DNA from: Streptomyces tendae | GTDB taxonomy: Bacteria > Actinomycetota > Actinomycetes > Streptomycetales > Streptomycetaceae | Length of the DNA: 64,000 bases | Assembly (NCBI RefSeq): GCF_014650435.1 | Contig: NZ_BMUY01000018.1 | Location: 1-64,000 of the forward strand | Direction of reading: 5' to 3' | Shown here: piece after piece, positions 23,078-30,973 of the stretch | How positions within the stretch are numbered: the first letter of the stretch is position 1 | Layout: each line of letters begins with the position of its first letter | Notes under the pieces: generated by a model | Databases searched by the model: none | What the model saw: the letters and a program-made list of their open reading frames with translations, nothing else | Told to the model about the DNA's origin: nothing | Position numbers and translations under genes: made by a program

Positions 23078-23782
23078 TCAGTGACCCATTCCCAGTCCGC
23101 CGTCAACGGGGATGACGGCTCCAGTGATGTACGAGGCGTCGTCCGAGGCGAGGAACCGCACCGTCGCGGCGATCTCCTCCGGCCGCGCGTACCGCCCCAG
23201 CGGCACCTGCGACACGATGTTCGCCCGCTGCTCGTCGGTGAGCACCTTGGTCATGTCGGTGTCGACGAAACCGGGCGCGACGACGTTGAAGGTGATGTTG
23301 CGCGATCCCAGCTCACGGGCGAGGGAACGCGCGAAGCCGACCAGACCGGCCTTGGAGGCGGCGTAGTTCGCCTGCCCCGCGGAGCCGAGCAGACCGACCA
23401 CCGACGAGATGAGGACGACGCGGCCCTTCTTGGCGCGCAGCATGGCGCGGTTGGCGCGCTTGACGACGCGGAAGGTGCCGGTGAGGTTGGTCTCGAGGAC
23501 GGAGGTGAAGTCCTCCTCCGACATGCGCATCAGGAGCTGGTCCTTGGTGACGCCGGCGTTGGCGATCAGGACCTCGACGGGACCGTGTGTCTCCTCGATC
23601 TCCTTGTAGGCCTGCTCCACCTGCTCGGTGTCGGTGATGTCGCACTTGACGGCCAGGAAGCCCTCCGGCGGCTCACCCGAGCGGTATGTGATCGCGACCT
23701 TGTCGCCGGCATCGGCGAAAGCGCGGGCGATGGCGAGGCCGATGCCCCGGTTTCCTCCGGTGACGAGAACCGAGCGGCTCAA
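23078..23782 (-). CDS. fabG: 3-oxoacyl-[acyl-carrier-protein] reductase FabG
   Basis: A 234-aa SDR reductase of fatty-acid synthesis: cofactor motif TGGNRGIG, NAGVT, and the active-site Ser and Tyr/Lys in LISSVVGLLGSAGQANYAASK. Its downstream partner is fabI, 5 nt away. The start codon is TTG at 23782, with AAAGGGTG about 6 nt upstream; no ATG or GTG gives the conserved N-terminus (SRSVLVTGGNRG). Confidence 0.95.
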   Translation of the reverse strand: MSRSVLVTGGNRGIGLAIARAFADAGDKVAITYRSGEPPEGFLAVKCDITDTEQVEQAYKEIEETHGPVEVLIANAGVTKDQLLMRMSEEDFTSVLETNLTGTFRVVKRANRAMLRAKKGRVVLISSVVGLLGSAGQANYAASKAGLVGFARSLARELGSRNITFNVVAPGFVDTDMTKVLTDEQRANIVSQVPLGRYARPEEIAATVRFLASDDASYITGAVIPVDGGLGMGH

Positions 23783-24057
23783 CGGATCACCCTTTCCCTA
23801 GCGGTCGTCCACCCGTCCGTTCACCCGTACGGCGGGCGGCGACGGCAGGCGGCTTCCTCGAAAATCTATCGGTCCCCGGCCTCCCGCAGAGACTCGGGCA
23901 CCCACAGTGGCTTACGGGGCTGTCTGTCGGATCCCTACAGAACCGGTCCCCGGCGCGGCGGGAAAGGTGTGGTCGCCGGATCCCCGACGCGACATGATGC
24001 GGCGCAGCCCCCGGTGTCGCGGCAGACGACCGGTCACGTCGACAGAAAGAGACGCAG

Positions 24058-25581
24058 GTGCCTCACAGCATCGACCAAGCCTTCACGGCACTCCCCCTAC
24101 GCGCCCTCGCCGACGCCGCCCTCGCCCGTGCGCGTGCCCTCGGTGCGGAGCACGCCGACTTCCGCCTCGAGCGGGTGCGCAGCGCGTCCTGGCGGCTGCG
24201 GGACGCCAGGCCCGCCGGGTCCTCGGACACCACCGACCTCGGATACGCGGTGCGGGTGGTGCACGGCGGCACGTGGGGGTTCGCGTCCGGCGTGGACCTG
24301 ACCCTGGACGCGGCCGCCAAGGTCGCCTCGCAGGCGGTGGCGATGGCGAAGCTGTCGGCGCGGGTGATCAAGGCGGCGGGGTCCGACGAGAGGGTGGAAC
24401 TCGCGGACGAGCCCGTGCACGCCGACAAGTCCTGGATCTCGGCGTACGAGATCGACCCGTTCTCCGTGCCGGACACGGAGAAGGCCGCCCTGCTGGCCGA
24501 CTGGAGCGCGCGGCTGCTGGCGGCGGACGGGGTCGACCACGTGGACGCCTCGCTGCTCACCGTGCACGAGAACAAGTTCTACGCCGACACCGCCGGGACC
24601 GTGACGACGCAGCAGCGCGTACGGCTGCACCCGGTGCTCACCGCCGTGTCTGTGGACGACTCCAGCGGCGAGTTCGACTCCATGCGCACGCTGGCGCCGC
24701 CGGCCGGGCGGGGCTGGGAGTACCTGACCGGGACCGGCTGGGACTGGGATTCCGAGCTGGCCGAGATCCCGGAGCTGCTGGCCGAGAAGATGCGGGCGCC
24801 GAGCGTCGAGGCGGGACTGTACGACCTGGTCGTCGACCCGTCGAACCTGTGGCTGACCATCCACGAGTCCATCGGGCACGCCACCGAGCTGGACCGCGCC
24901 CTCGGCTACGAGGCCGCCTACGCCGGCACCTCCTTCGCCACCTTCGACCAGCTCGGCAAGCTGCGCTACGGCTCCGAGCTGATGAACGTCACCGGCGACC
25001 GCACCGCCGAGCACGGACTGGCGACCGTCGGGTACGACGACGAGGGCGTCGAGGGTCAGTCCTGGGACCTGGTGAAGGACGGCAGGCTGGTGGGCTACCA
25101 GCTCGACCGGCGGATCGCGAGGCTCACCGGGTTCGAACGGTCCAACGGGTGCGCCTACGCCGACTCCCCCGCGCACGTGCCGGTGCAGCGGATGGCCAAC
25201 GTGTCGCTGCGGCCGGATCCGGGCGGGCTGTCGACCGAGGACCTGATCGGGGGCGTCGACCGCGGGATCTATGTCGTCGGGGACCGGTCCTGGTCCATCG
25301 ACATGCAGCGCTACAACTTCCAGTTCACCGGTCAGCGGTTCTTCCGGATCGAGAACGGGCGGCTCGCCGGTCAGCTGCGGGACGTGGCGTACCAGGCGAC
25401 GACCACCGACTTCTGGGGGTCGATGGCGGCCGTCGGCGGCCCGCAGACGTACGTCCTGGGCGGCGCCTTCAACTGCGGCAAGGCCCAGCCGGGCCAGGTC
25501 GCGGCCGTCTCGCACGGCTGCCCGTCCGCCCTCTTCAAGGGAGTCAACATTCTGAACACCACGCAGGAGGCCGGTCGATGA
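24058..25581 (+). CDS. tldD: TldD-family metalloprotease
   Basis: A 507-aa TldD. The zinc-binding motif HESIGH lies at about residues 269-274, followed by ATELDRALGYEAAYAGTSFA; the C-terminal region ends with HGCPSALFKGVNILNTTQEA. TldD and TldE form a heteromeric protease that in E. coli matures microcin B17 and degrades CcdA antitoxin; TldD carries the metal site. The start is GTG 24058 with AGAAAGAGA upstream. It overlaps tldE by 4 nt. No RiPP precursor gene is nearby, so the substrate is unknown. Confidence 0.94.
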   Translation: MPHSIDQAFTALPLRALADAALARARALGAEHADFRLERVRSASWRLRDARPAGSSDTTDLGYAVRVVHGGTWGFASGVDLTLDAAAKVASQAVAMAKLSARVIKAAGSDERVELADEPVHADKSWISAYEIDPFSVPDTEKAALLADWSARLLAADGVDHVDASLLTVHENKFYADTAGTVTTQQRVRLHPVLTAVSVDDSSGEFDSMRTLAPPAGRGWEYLTGTGWDWDSELAEIPELLAEKMRAPSVEAGLYDLVVDPSNLWLTIHESIGHATELDRALGYEAAYAGTSFATFDQLGKLRYGSELMNVTGDRTAEHGLATVGYDDEGVEGQSWDLVKDGRLVGYQLDRRIARLTGFERSNGCAYADSPAHVPVQRMANVSLRPDPGGLSTEDLIGGVDRGIYVVGDRSWSIDMQRYNFQFTGQRFFRIENGRLAGQLRDVAYQATTTDFWGSMAAVGGPQTYVLGGAFNCGKAQPGQVAAVSHGCPSALFKGVNILNTTQEAGR

Positions 25582-26972
25582 GCGTCCGCACCAACAAGCC
25601 GCACGAGATCGTCGAGCGGGCGCTGGAGCTGTCCCGGGCCGACGGGTGCGTCGTCATCGCCGACGAGGAGTCCACCGCCAACCTGCGCTGGGCGGGCAAC
25701 GCGCTCACCACCAACGGTGTCACGCGCGGGCGCACGCTGACGGTCGTCGCCACCGTGGACGGACGGGAGGGCACGGCGTCCGGGGTGGTGTCGCGCTCGG
25801 CCGTGACCGTGGACGAGCTGGAGCCCCTGGTGCGGGCCGCCGAGGCCGCCGCGCGGGGCGCGGGACCGGCGGAGGACGCGCAGCCGCTGGTCACGGGCGG
25901 GCCGGCGGCGCCGGACTTCACCGACGCGCCCGCCGAGACCTCGTCCGCGGTGTTCGCCGACTTCGCGCCGGCCCTCGGGGAGGCGTTCGCCCGCGCGCGT
26001 GCGGGCGGCCGGGAGCTGTACGGGTTCGCGAACCACGAGATGACCTCGACCTACGTCGGCACCTCGACGGGGCTCCGGCTGCGGCACGACCAGCCGAACG
26101 GGACGCTGGAGCTGAACGCCAAGTCGCCGGACCGTACCCGGTCGGCGTGGGCGGGGCAGGCCACGCGGGACTTCAAGGACGTCGACCCGGCAGCCCTCGA
26201 CGCCGAGCTGGCCGTACGGCTGGGCTGGGCCGAGCGGCGGGTGGAGCTGCCCGCGGGGCGCTACGAGACGCTGCTGCCGCCGACCGCGGTCGCGGACCTG
26301 CTGATCTACCAGTACTGGTCGGCGTCCGGGCGGGACGCGGTCGAGGGGCGCACGGTGTTCTCCAAGCCCGGCGGCACCCGGGTCGGCGAGCGGCTGGGCG
26401 CGCTGCCGCTGACGCTGCGCAGTGATCCGCACGAGCCGGGGCTGGAGAGCGCGCCGTTCGTGGTCGCGCACTCGTCGGGCGGCGACCAGTCGGTGTTCGA
26501 CAACGGGCTGCCGGTGGCGGCGACCGACTGGATCCGCGCGGGCGAGCTGCACCGGCTGACGACCACCCGGCACAGCGCCGGGCTGACCGGGCTGCCGGTG
26601 GCACCGGCGGTCGGCAACCTGATCCTGGACGGCGGCGACCCCGACCGGTCCCTGGACCAGATGGTCGCCGACACGGAGCGGGGGCTGCTGCTGACCTGCC
26701 TCTGGTACATCCGTGAGGTCGACCCGGCGACGCTGCTGCTGACCGGGCTGACCCGGGACGGCGTCTACCTCGTCGAGCACGGCGAGGTCGTCGGCGAGGT
26801 GAACAACTTCCGGTTCAACGAGTCGCCGGTGGGCCTGCTGGGGCGGGCCTCGGAGGCCGGGCGGACGGAGAAGACGCTGCCCAGGGAGTGGGGCGACTGG
26901 TTCACCAGGGCCGCGATGCCAGCGCTGCGGGTCCCCGATTTCAATATGAGCTCTGTCAGCCAGGGCGTATAA
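25578..26972 (+). CDS. tldE: TldE/PmbA-family protein
   Basis: A 464-aa partner subunit of TldD. It shares the family's N-terminal and beta-sheet core (VVIADEESTANLRWAGNALTT; TGLPVAPAVGNLILDGGD; EVNNFRFNESP) but lacks the HExxxH zinc motif, as expected for TldE. Its ATG overlaps the tldD stop (ATGA), giving translational coupling and a 1:1 complex. No signal peptide is present. The tyrS gene follows after 79 nt. Confidence 0.93.
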   Translation: MSVRTNKPHEIVERALELSRADGCVVIADEESTANLRWAGNALTTNGVTRGRTLTVVATVDGREGTASGVVSRSAVTVDELEPLVRAAEAAARGAGPAEDAQPLVTGGPAAPDFTDAPAETSSAVFADFAPALGEAFARARAGGRELYGFANHEMTSTYVGTSTGLRLRHDQPNGTLELNAKSPDRTRSAWAGQATRDFKDVDPAALDAELAVRLGWAERRVELPAGRYETLLPPTAVADLLIYQYWSASGRDAVEGRTVFSKPGGTRVGERLGALPLTLRSDPHEPGLESAPFVVAHSSGGDQSVFDNGLPVAATDWIRAGELHRLTTTRHSAGLTGLPVAPAVGNLILDGGDPDRSLDQMVADTERGLLLTCLWYIREVDPATLLLTGLTRDGVYLVEHGEVVGEVNNFRFNESPVGLLGRASEAGRTEKTLPREWGDWFTRAAMPALRVPDFNMSSVSQGV

Positions 26973-27051
26973 CCTCGTACCTGATTTGCGAGACCATTCG
27001 ATACGTCTCAGTACGTCTCGATACAGGACCAGTCAAGGAGACACGAGAACC

Positions 27052-28320
27052 GTGACGGACATCGTCGACGAGCTGAAGTGGCGCGGGCTGTTCGCCCAGT
27101 CCACCGACGAGGACGCTTTGCGCAAGGCGCTCGCGGACGGTCCCGTCACGTTCTATTGCGGTTTCGACCCGACCGCGCCGTCCCTGCACGTGGGGCACCT
27201 GGTGCAGGTGCTCACCGTGCGCCGGCTCCAGCAGGCCGGGCACCGGCCGCTGGCGCTGGTCGGCGGGGCCACGGGCCAGATCGGCGACCCGCGTCCGACC
27301 GCGGAGCGCACGCTGAACTCGCCGGAGACCGTCGCGGGCTGGGTCCAGCGGCTGCGCGGCCAGATCGAGCCGTTCCTGTCCTTCGAGGGCGAGAACGCCG
27401 CGGTGATGGTCAACAACCTCGACTGGACCGAGGGCCTGTCGGCGATCGAGTTCCTGCGGGACATCGGCAAGCACTTCCGGGTCAACAAGATGCTGACCAA
27501 GGACTCCGTCGCCCGGCGCCTGGAGTCCTCCGAGGGCATCAGCTACACGGAGTTCAGCTACCAGCTGCTCCAGGCGATGGACTTCCTCCAGCTCTACCGG
27601 AGGTACGGCTGCACGATGCAGCAGGGCGGCAGCGACCAGTGGGGCAACCTCACGGCCGGCCTCGACCTGCTGCACCGCCTCGAGCCGGACGCGTCCGTGC
27701 ACGCCTACGCGACGCCGCTGATGACCAAGGCGGACGGCACCAAATTCGGCAAGACCGAGGGCGGCGCCGTCTGGCTCGACCCGGAGATGACGACGCCGTA
27801 CGCGTTCTACCAGTTCTGGCTGAACGTGGACGACCGGGACATCTCGACGTACATGCGCATCCTGTCCTTCCGCTCCCGCGAGGAGCTGGAGGAGCTGGAG
27901 CGGCAGACCGAGGAGCGTCCGCAGGCGCGGGCCGCGCAGCGCGCGCTGGCCGAGGAGCTGACGACGCTGGTTCACGGCGCCGACCAGACGGCCGCCGTGA
28001 TCGCCGCGTCCAAGGCCCTCTTCGGTCAGGGCGAGCTGGCGGAGCTGGACGAGCGCACGCTGGCCGCGGCCCTCTCCGAGCTGCCGCACGTCCGGGTCGC
28101 CGAGCCGGCCCCGGTCGTCGACCTGTTCGCCGAGGTGGGTCTGGTGGCCAGCAAGTCCGCCGCGCGCCGCACGGTGAAGGAGGGCGGCGCCTACGTGAAC
28201 AACGCCAAGGTCACCGGCGAGGACGCCGTCCCCGCCAAGGAGGACCTGCTGCACGGGCGCTGGCTGGTGCTGCGCCGCGGCAAGAAGAACCTGGCCGCGG
28301 TGGAGGTCACCGGCGCCTGA
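27052..28320 (+). CDS. tyrS: Tyrosyl-tRNA synthetase
   Basis: A 422-aa class I synthetase. The HIGH-type motif is HVGH in DPTAPSLHVGHLVQVL, and the KMSKS-type motif is KFGKT, the usual bacterial TyrRS form. The tyrosine-pocket region (YTEFSYQLLQAMDFLQLY, GGSDQWGN) is intact, and the C-terminal S4-like RNA-binding domain (KSAARRTVKEGGAYVNNAKV) is present. The start is GTG 27052 with AAGGAG upstream. I looked for a T-box leader in the 79-nt gap and saw none. A strong terminator follows. Confidence 0.97.
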   Translation: MTDIVDELKWRGLFAQSTDEDALRKALADGPVTFYCGFDPTAPSLHVGHLVQVLTVRRLQQAGHRPLALVGGATGQIGDPRPTAERTLNSPETVAGWVQRLRGQIEPFLSFEGENAAVMVNNLDWTEGLSAIEFLRDIGKHFRVNKMLTKDSVARRLESSEGISYTEFSYQLLQAMDFLQLYRRYGCTMQQGGSDQWGNLTAGLDLLHRLEPDASVHAYATPLMTKADGTKFGKTEGGAVWLDPEMTTPYAFYQFWLNVDDRDISTYMRILSFRSREELEELERQTEERPQARAAQRALAEELTTLVHGADQTAAVIAASKALFGQGELAELDERTLAAALSELPHVRVAEPAPVVDLFAEVGLVASKSAARRTVKEGGAYVNNAKVTGEDAVPAKEDLLHGRWLVLRRGKKNLAAVEVTGA

Positions 28321-28336
28321 GCGGACGACACACGCG

Positions 28337-28380
28337 AGGGGCGTGCTCCGGCGCCGCACGGCTGCCGGAGCACGCCCCTT
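28337..28380. terminator. Bidirectional terminator after tyrS
   Basis: AGGGGCGTGCTCCGGC (28337-28352) and GCCGGAGCACGCCCCT (28364-28379) form a perfect 16-bp stem, between convergent genes. Confidence 0.9.
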
Positions 28381-28408
28381 CGCCGTACGGGGCGGGCCCG
28401 GAGCGGGT

Positions 28409-28690
28409 TCAGGCCCGTTCGCGGCGCCGGTTGCCGCGTACCGACGCGTAGGCCGCGTCGCCGAGGCCGACCACGATGATCGCCGCCACCAGCTGGAACA
28501 GGTGCCGCCACCAGTCGATGCCGGCCGTCGCCTCGACGCCGGCCGCGCGGGCGATCGCGTTGCCGATGATCGCGCCGATCATGCCGCAGATGGTGGTCAG
28601 CCACAGCGGCATGTGCTGCTTGCCGGGAATGATCGCCTTGGCGATCAAGCCGAGCACGAATCCCACGATGATCGCCCACAACCAGCCCAT
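28409..28690 (-). CDS. GlsB/YeaQ/YmgE-family small membrane protein
   Basis: A 93-aa membrane protein with three hydrophobic segments (residues about 3-20, 28-48 and 62-82) and the Gly-rich pattern MGWLWAIIVGFVLGLIAKAI typical of transglycosylase-associated (GlsB/YeaQ/YmgE) stress proteins. A basic tail RGNRRRERA ends it. GAGGAGG precedes the ATG. The family is tied to envelope stress in other bacteria; no mechanism is known. Confidence 0.9.
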   Translation of the reverse strand: MGWLWAIIVGFVLGLIAKAIIPGKQHMPLWLTTICGMIGAIIGNAIARAAGVEATAGIDWWRHLFQLVAAIIVVGLGDAAYASVRGNRRRERA

Positions 28691-28952
28691 GGCTGCCTCC
28701 TCGTCCGGCTCTACGCGAGCAATGCCACCAGTGTTCGGGCGTACGGCGTACGGCGCATGCCGCGTACCGCCGAACGGGGGACCGGCGCCCGGCCGGAAGG
28801 CGCACGTGGTACGGCCGGACCGGGGGTGCCCCGGTCTCGTGAGCGGCGCAGGCGCGGCGTAACGTGGAGAGTTGTCCGGGACCGGAGTCCCCGAGCGGCC
28901 GCGGACGAGAGCGGGGCGGGGAGAGTCCGATGCGGGCGGATGGTGGAACCAG

Positions 28953-29351
28953 ATGCGGAAGCAGAGTGCCGGCGGCAGTCCCGAGGTGTTCCGGATCACC
29001 GGGGCCCGGACGGGCCTCCAGGAGGACGTGCGCGGGCGGCAGCGGCGGTACGTCATCTCGATGTCGATCCGTACGGCGTCGGTGATCCTCGCGGTCTGCC
29101 TGTGGAACGTGGAACGGCACGTCGCGATCGTGGCGCTGATCCTCGGGGCCGCCCTGCCGTACATCGCGGTCGTGATCGCCAACGCCGGGCGTGAGAACGC
29201 GCCATCCTTGCCGTCGACGTTCGTGACGGCGCCGACCCCGCCGATGATCATGCCGCCGCGGGCCGGGAACGGTGCGGCGGAATCCGTCCCGGAGGGCGCG
29301 ACCGCCGATTCGGGGCCGGGTGCGGCCGGTGAGCCGCGCGGCCGACCGTGA
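28953..29351 (+). CDS. DUF3099-family membrane protein
   Basis: A 132-aa protein. An N-terminal cytosolic segment (VFRITGARTGLQEDVRGRQR) precedes two membrane spans (about residues 28-45 and 50-70), then a Pro/Ala-rich tail. This is the actinobacterial DUF3099 family of unknown function. The start is ATG 28953 with GGTGGAA upstream; longer frames are unlikely. It is divergent from the GlsB-like gene. Confidence 0.85.
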   Translation: MRKQSAGGSPEVFRITGARTGLQEDVRGRQRRYVISMSIRTASVILAVCLWNVERHVAIVALILGAALPYIAVVIANAGRENAPSLPSTFVTAPTPPMIMPPRAGNGAAESVPEGATADSGPGAAGEPRGRP

Positions 29352-29464
29352 CCGCAACGCCCCTGCGCGGCGGCGTCGATTCCGCGCCAGGCCGAAGAAA
29401 TGCTCAGATGAATCGTGTTGTTCCGGTGCCGGGCGATGGGTGAGCCGTGACATACTTCGTACGC

Positions 29465-29530
29465 GCTCCGCATCCCCCGTCGGAGCGACGGACCGACGCC
29501 GGGCAGCTCCCCCCGTGGCTGCTCGGCGTC
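29465..29530 (+). promoter_or_regulatory. Two tandem hairpins in the leader of the 76-aa gene
   Basis: GCTCCG/CGGAGC (29465-29486) is followed by a 13-bp stem with one G-U pair, GACGCCGGGCAGC (29495-29507) with GCTGCTCGGCGTC (29518-29530). They lie 44 nt or more before the GTG at 29574, downstream of an AT-richer GACATACTTCG that could be a -10 region. Could be a 5' structured leader or attenuator. Confidence 0.4.
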
Positions 29531-29573
29531 GCCTTGTGTGCGGGCCCTGTGCCTGGATCTGCGAGACGAAACC

Positions 29574-29804
29574 GTGAGTGACGAAACCACCCCGATCTGC
29601 TCCGCCAAGGGCTGCCGCACCCCCGCCGTGTGGGTGCTGGCGTGGAACAACCCGAAGGTCCACACTCCGGAGCGGCGCAAGACGTGGATCGCGTGCGACG
29701 AGCACCGCGAGCACCTGTCCCAGTTCCTCGGGGTGCGGAACTTCCTGAAGGACGTGGTCCCGCTCGCCGAGTGGGAAGCCCCGGAGGACTCGGGCAGGTC
29801 CTAG
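29574..29804 (+). CDS. Conserved small Cys/His-rich protein, function unknown
   Basis: A 76-aa soluble protein. ICSAKGCRTPA and WIACDEHREHLSQFL supply three Cys and two His that could bind a metal. Homologues exist in Streptomyces (some databases call them acetone carboxylase, which this sequence does not justify). GAGACGAA precedes GTG 29574. It converges on moaA with an 11-nt gap, and its leader holds two hairpins. Confidence 0.82.
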   Translation: MSDETTPICSAKGCRTPAVWVLAWNNPKVHTPERRKTWIACDEHREHLSQFLGVRNFLKDVVPLAEWEAPEDSGRS

Positions 29805-29815
29805 TACCGGCTCGA

Positions 29816-30805
29816 TCAGCCTCCGATCGCCGACATCGGGCGGTCGGGCTGGACGAAGGTCGGGTCGTCGAGGCCCGCGCCCGCCTTCTTGCCCCACATG
29901 GCCAGGCGCCAGATGCGGGCGATCTCCTCGTCGGGGGCGTCGGAGCGCAGGGCCGCGCGCAGGTCGGTCTCCTCGGTGGCGAACAGGCAGGTGCGCACCT
30001 GGCCGTCGGCGGTCAGGCGGGTGCGGTCGCAGGCCGAGCAGAACGGGCGGGTGACGGAGGCGATGACGCCGACGCGGTGCGGGCCGCCGTCCACCAGCCA
30101 GCGTTCGGCGGGGGCCGAGCCGCGCTCCTCGGAGCCCTCGGCGGTCAGCTCGAAGCGGGTCCGCAGGGAGGCCAGGATGTCACCGGCGGTGACCATGCCC
30201 TCGCGCTTCCAGCCGTGCTGGGCGTCCAGGGGCATCTGCTCGATGAAGCGCAGTTCGTAGTCGTTCTCGACGGCCCAGGCGAGCAGGTCGGGGGCCTCGT
30301 CGGCGTTGAGCCCCGGCATCAGGACGCTGTTGACCTTGACCGGGGTGAGTCCGGCCTCGCGGGCGGCCGCCAGGCCCTCCAGGACGTCCTTGTGGCGGTC
30401 CCGGCGGGTGAGGGTCTTGAAGACGTCCGGGCGCAGGGTGTCCAGCGAGACGTTGACCCGGTCCAGGCCCGCCGCCTTCAGGGCCGTGGCCGTGCGCCTG
30501 AGGCCGATGCCGTTGGTCGTGAGCGACATCTGGGGGCGGGGCTCGAGGGCCGCCACGCGCTCGACGATGCCGACCAGACCGGGGCGCAGCAGCGGCTCGC
30601 CGCCGGTGAAGCGGACCTCCTCGATGCCGAGGGAGGTGACCGCGATGTCGATGAGGCGGACGATCTCGTCGTCCGTGAGCAGGTCGGGCTTGGCCAGCCA
30701 CTGGAGGCCCTCTTCGGGCATGCAGTAGGTGCAGCGCAGGTTGCAACGGTCGGTGAGCGAGACCCTCAGGTCGGTGGCCACTCGGCCGTAGGTGTCGATG
30801 AGCAC
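29816..30805 (-). CDS. moaA: GTP 3',8-cyclase MoaA (molybdenum cofactor)
   Basis: A 329-aa radical-SAM enzyme that, with MoaC, makes cyclic pyranopterin monophosphate. The N-terminal [4Fe-4S] motif is CNLRCTYC. A second cluster site near the C-terminus is FCSACDRTRLTADGQVRTC, and the protein ends in the Gly-Gly pair that MoaA requires (SAIGG). The start is GTG 30805 with GGGAGGGGG upstream; an earlier in-frame ATG gives an unconserved extension. Other mo genes are not adjacent. Confidence 0.96.
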   Translation of the reverse strand: MLIDTYGRVATDLRVSLTDRCNLRCTYCMPEEGLQWLAKPDLLTDDEIVRLIDIAVTSLGIEEVRFTGGEPLLRPGLVGIVERVAALEPRPQMSLTTNGIGLRRTATALKAAGLDRVNVSLDTLRPDVFKTLTRRDRHKDVLEGLAAAREAGLTPVKVNSVLMPGLNADEAPDLLAWAVENDYELRFIEQMPLDAQHGWKREGMVTAGDILASLRTRFELTAEGSEERGSAPAERWLVDGGPHRVGVIASVTRPFCSACDRTRLTADGQVRTCLFATEETDLRAALRSDAPDEEIARIWRLAMWGKKAGAGLDDPTFVQPDRPMSAIGG

Positions 30806-30973
30806 GTGGGCCCCCTCCCTCGACGCGGATCGGCGGAGCACTTCTCTCCTCCGACACCGTCGAGCCTACGTGACCGGTCGGACATCGACATCGGCCCGAA
30901 CCCACGACGCGCGGCGCGGCCGCGTCGTAGGGATCTACGAGCGGCCGCGCCGGTACGGGTCGGGCGGGGGCGG

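Noticed and set aside
26973..27051. T-box leader before tyrS
   Set aside because: The 79-nt gap has no T-box sequence or room for the specifier stem.
28740..28800. GCGTACGG repeats upstream of the GlsB-like gene as an operator
   Set aside because: The inverted repeats pair only partly and overlap simple GCGTACG duplications; too weak to claim.
29574..29804. Acetone carboxylase
   Set aside because: The 76-aa protein is far too short and shares nothing visible with acetone carboxylase subunits; the label is a known database artefact.
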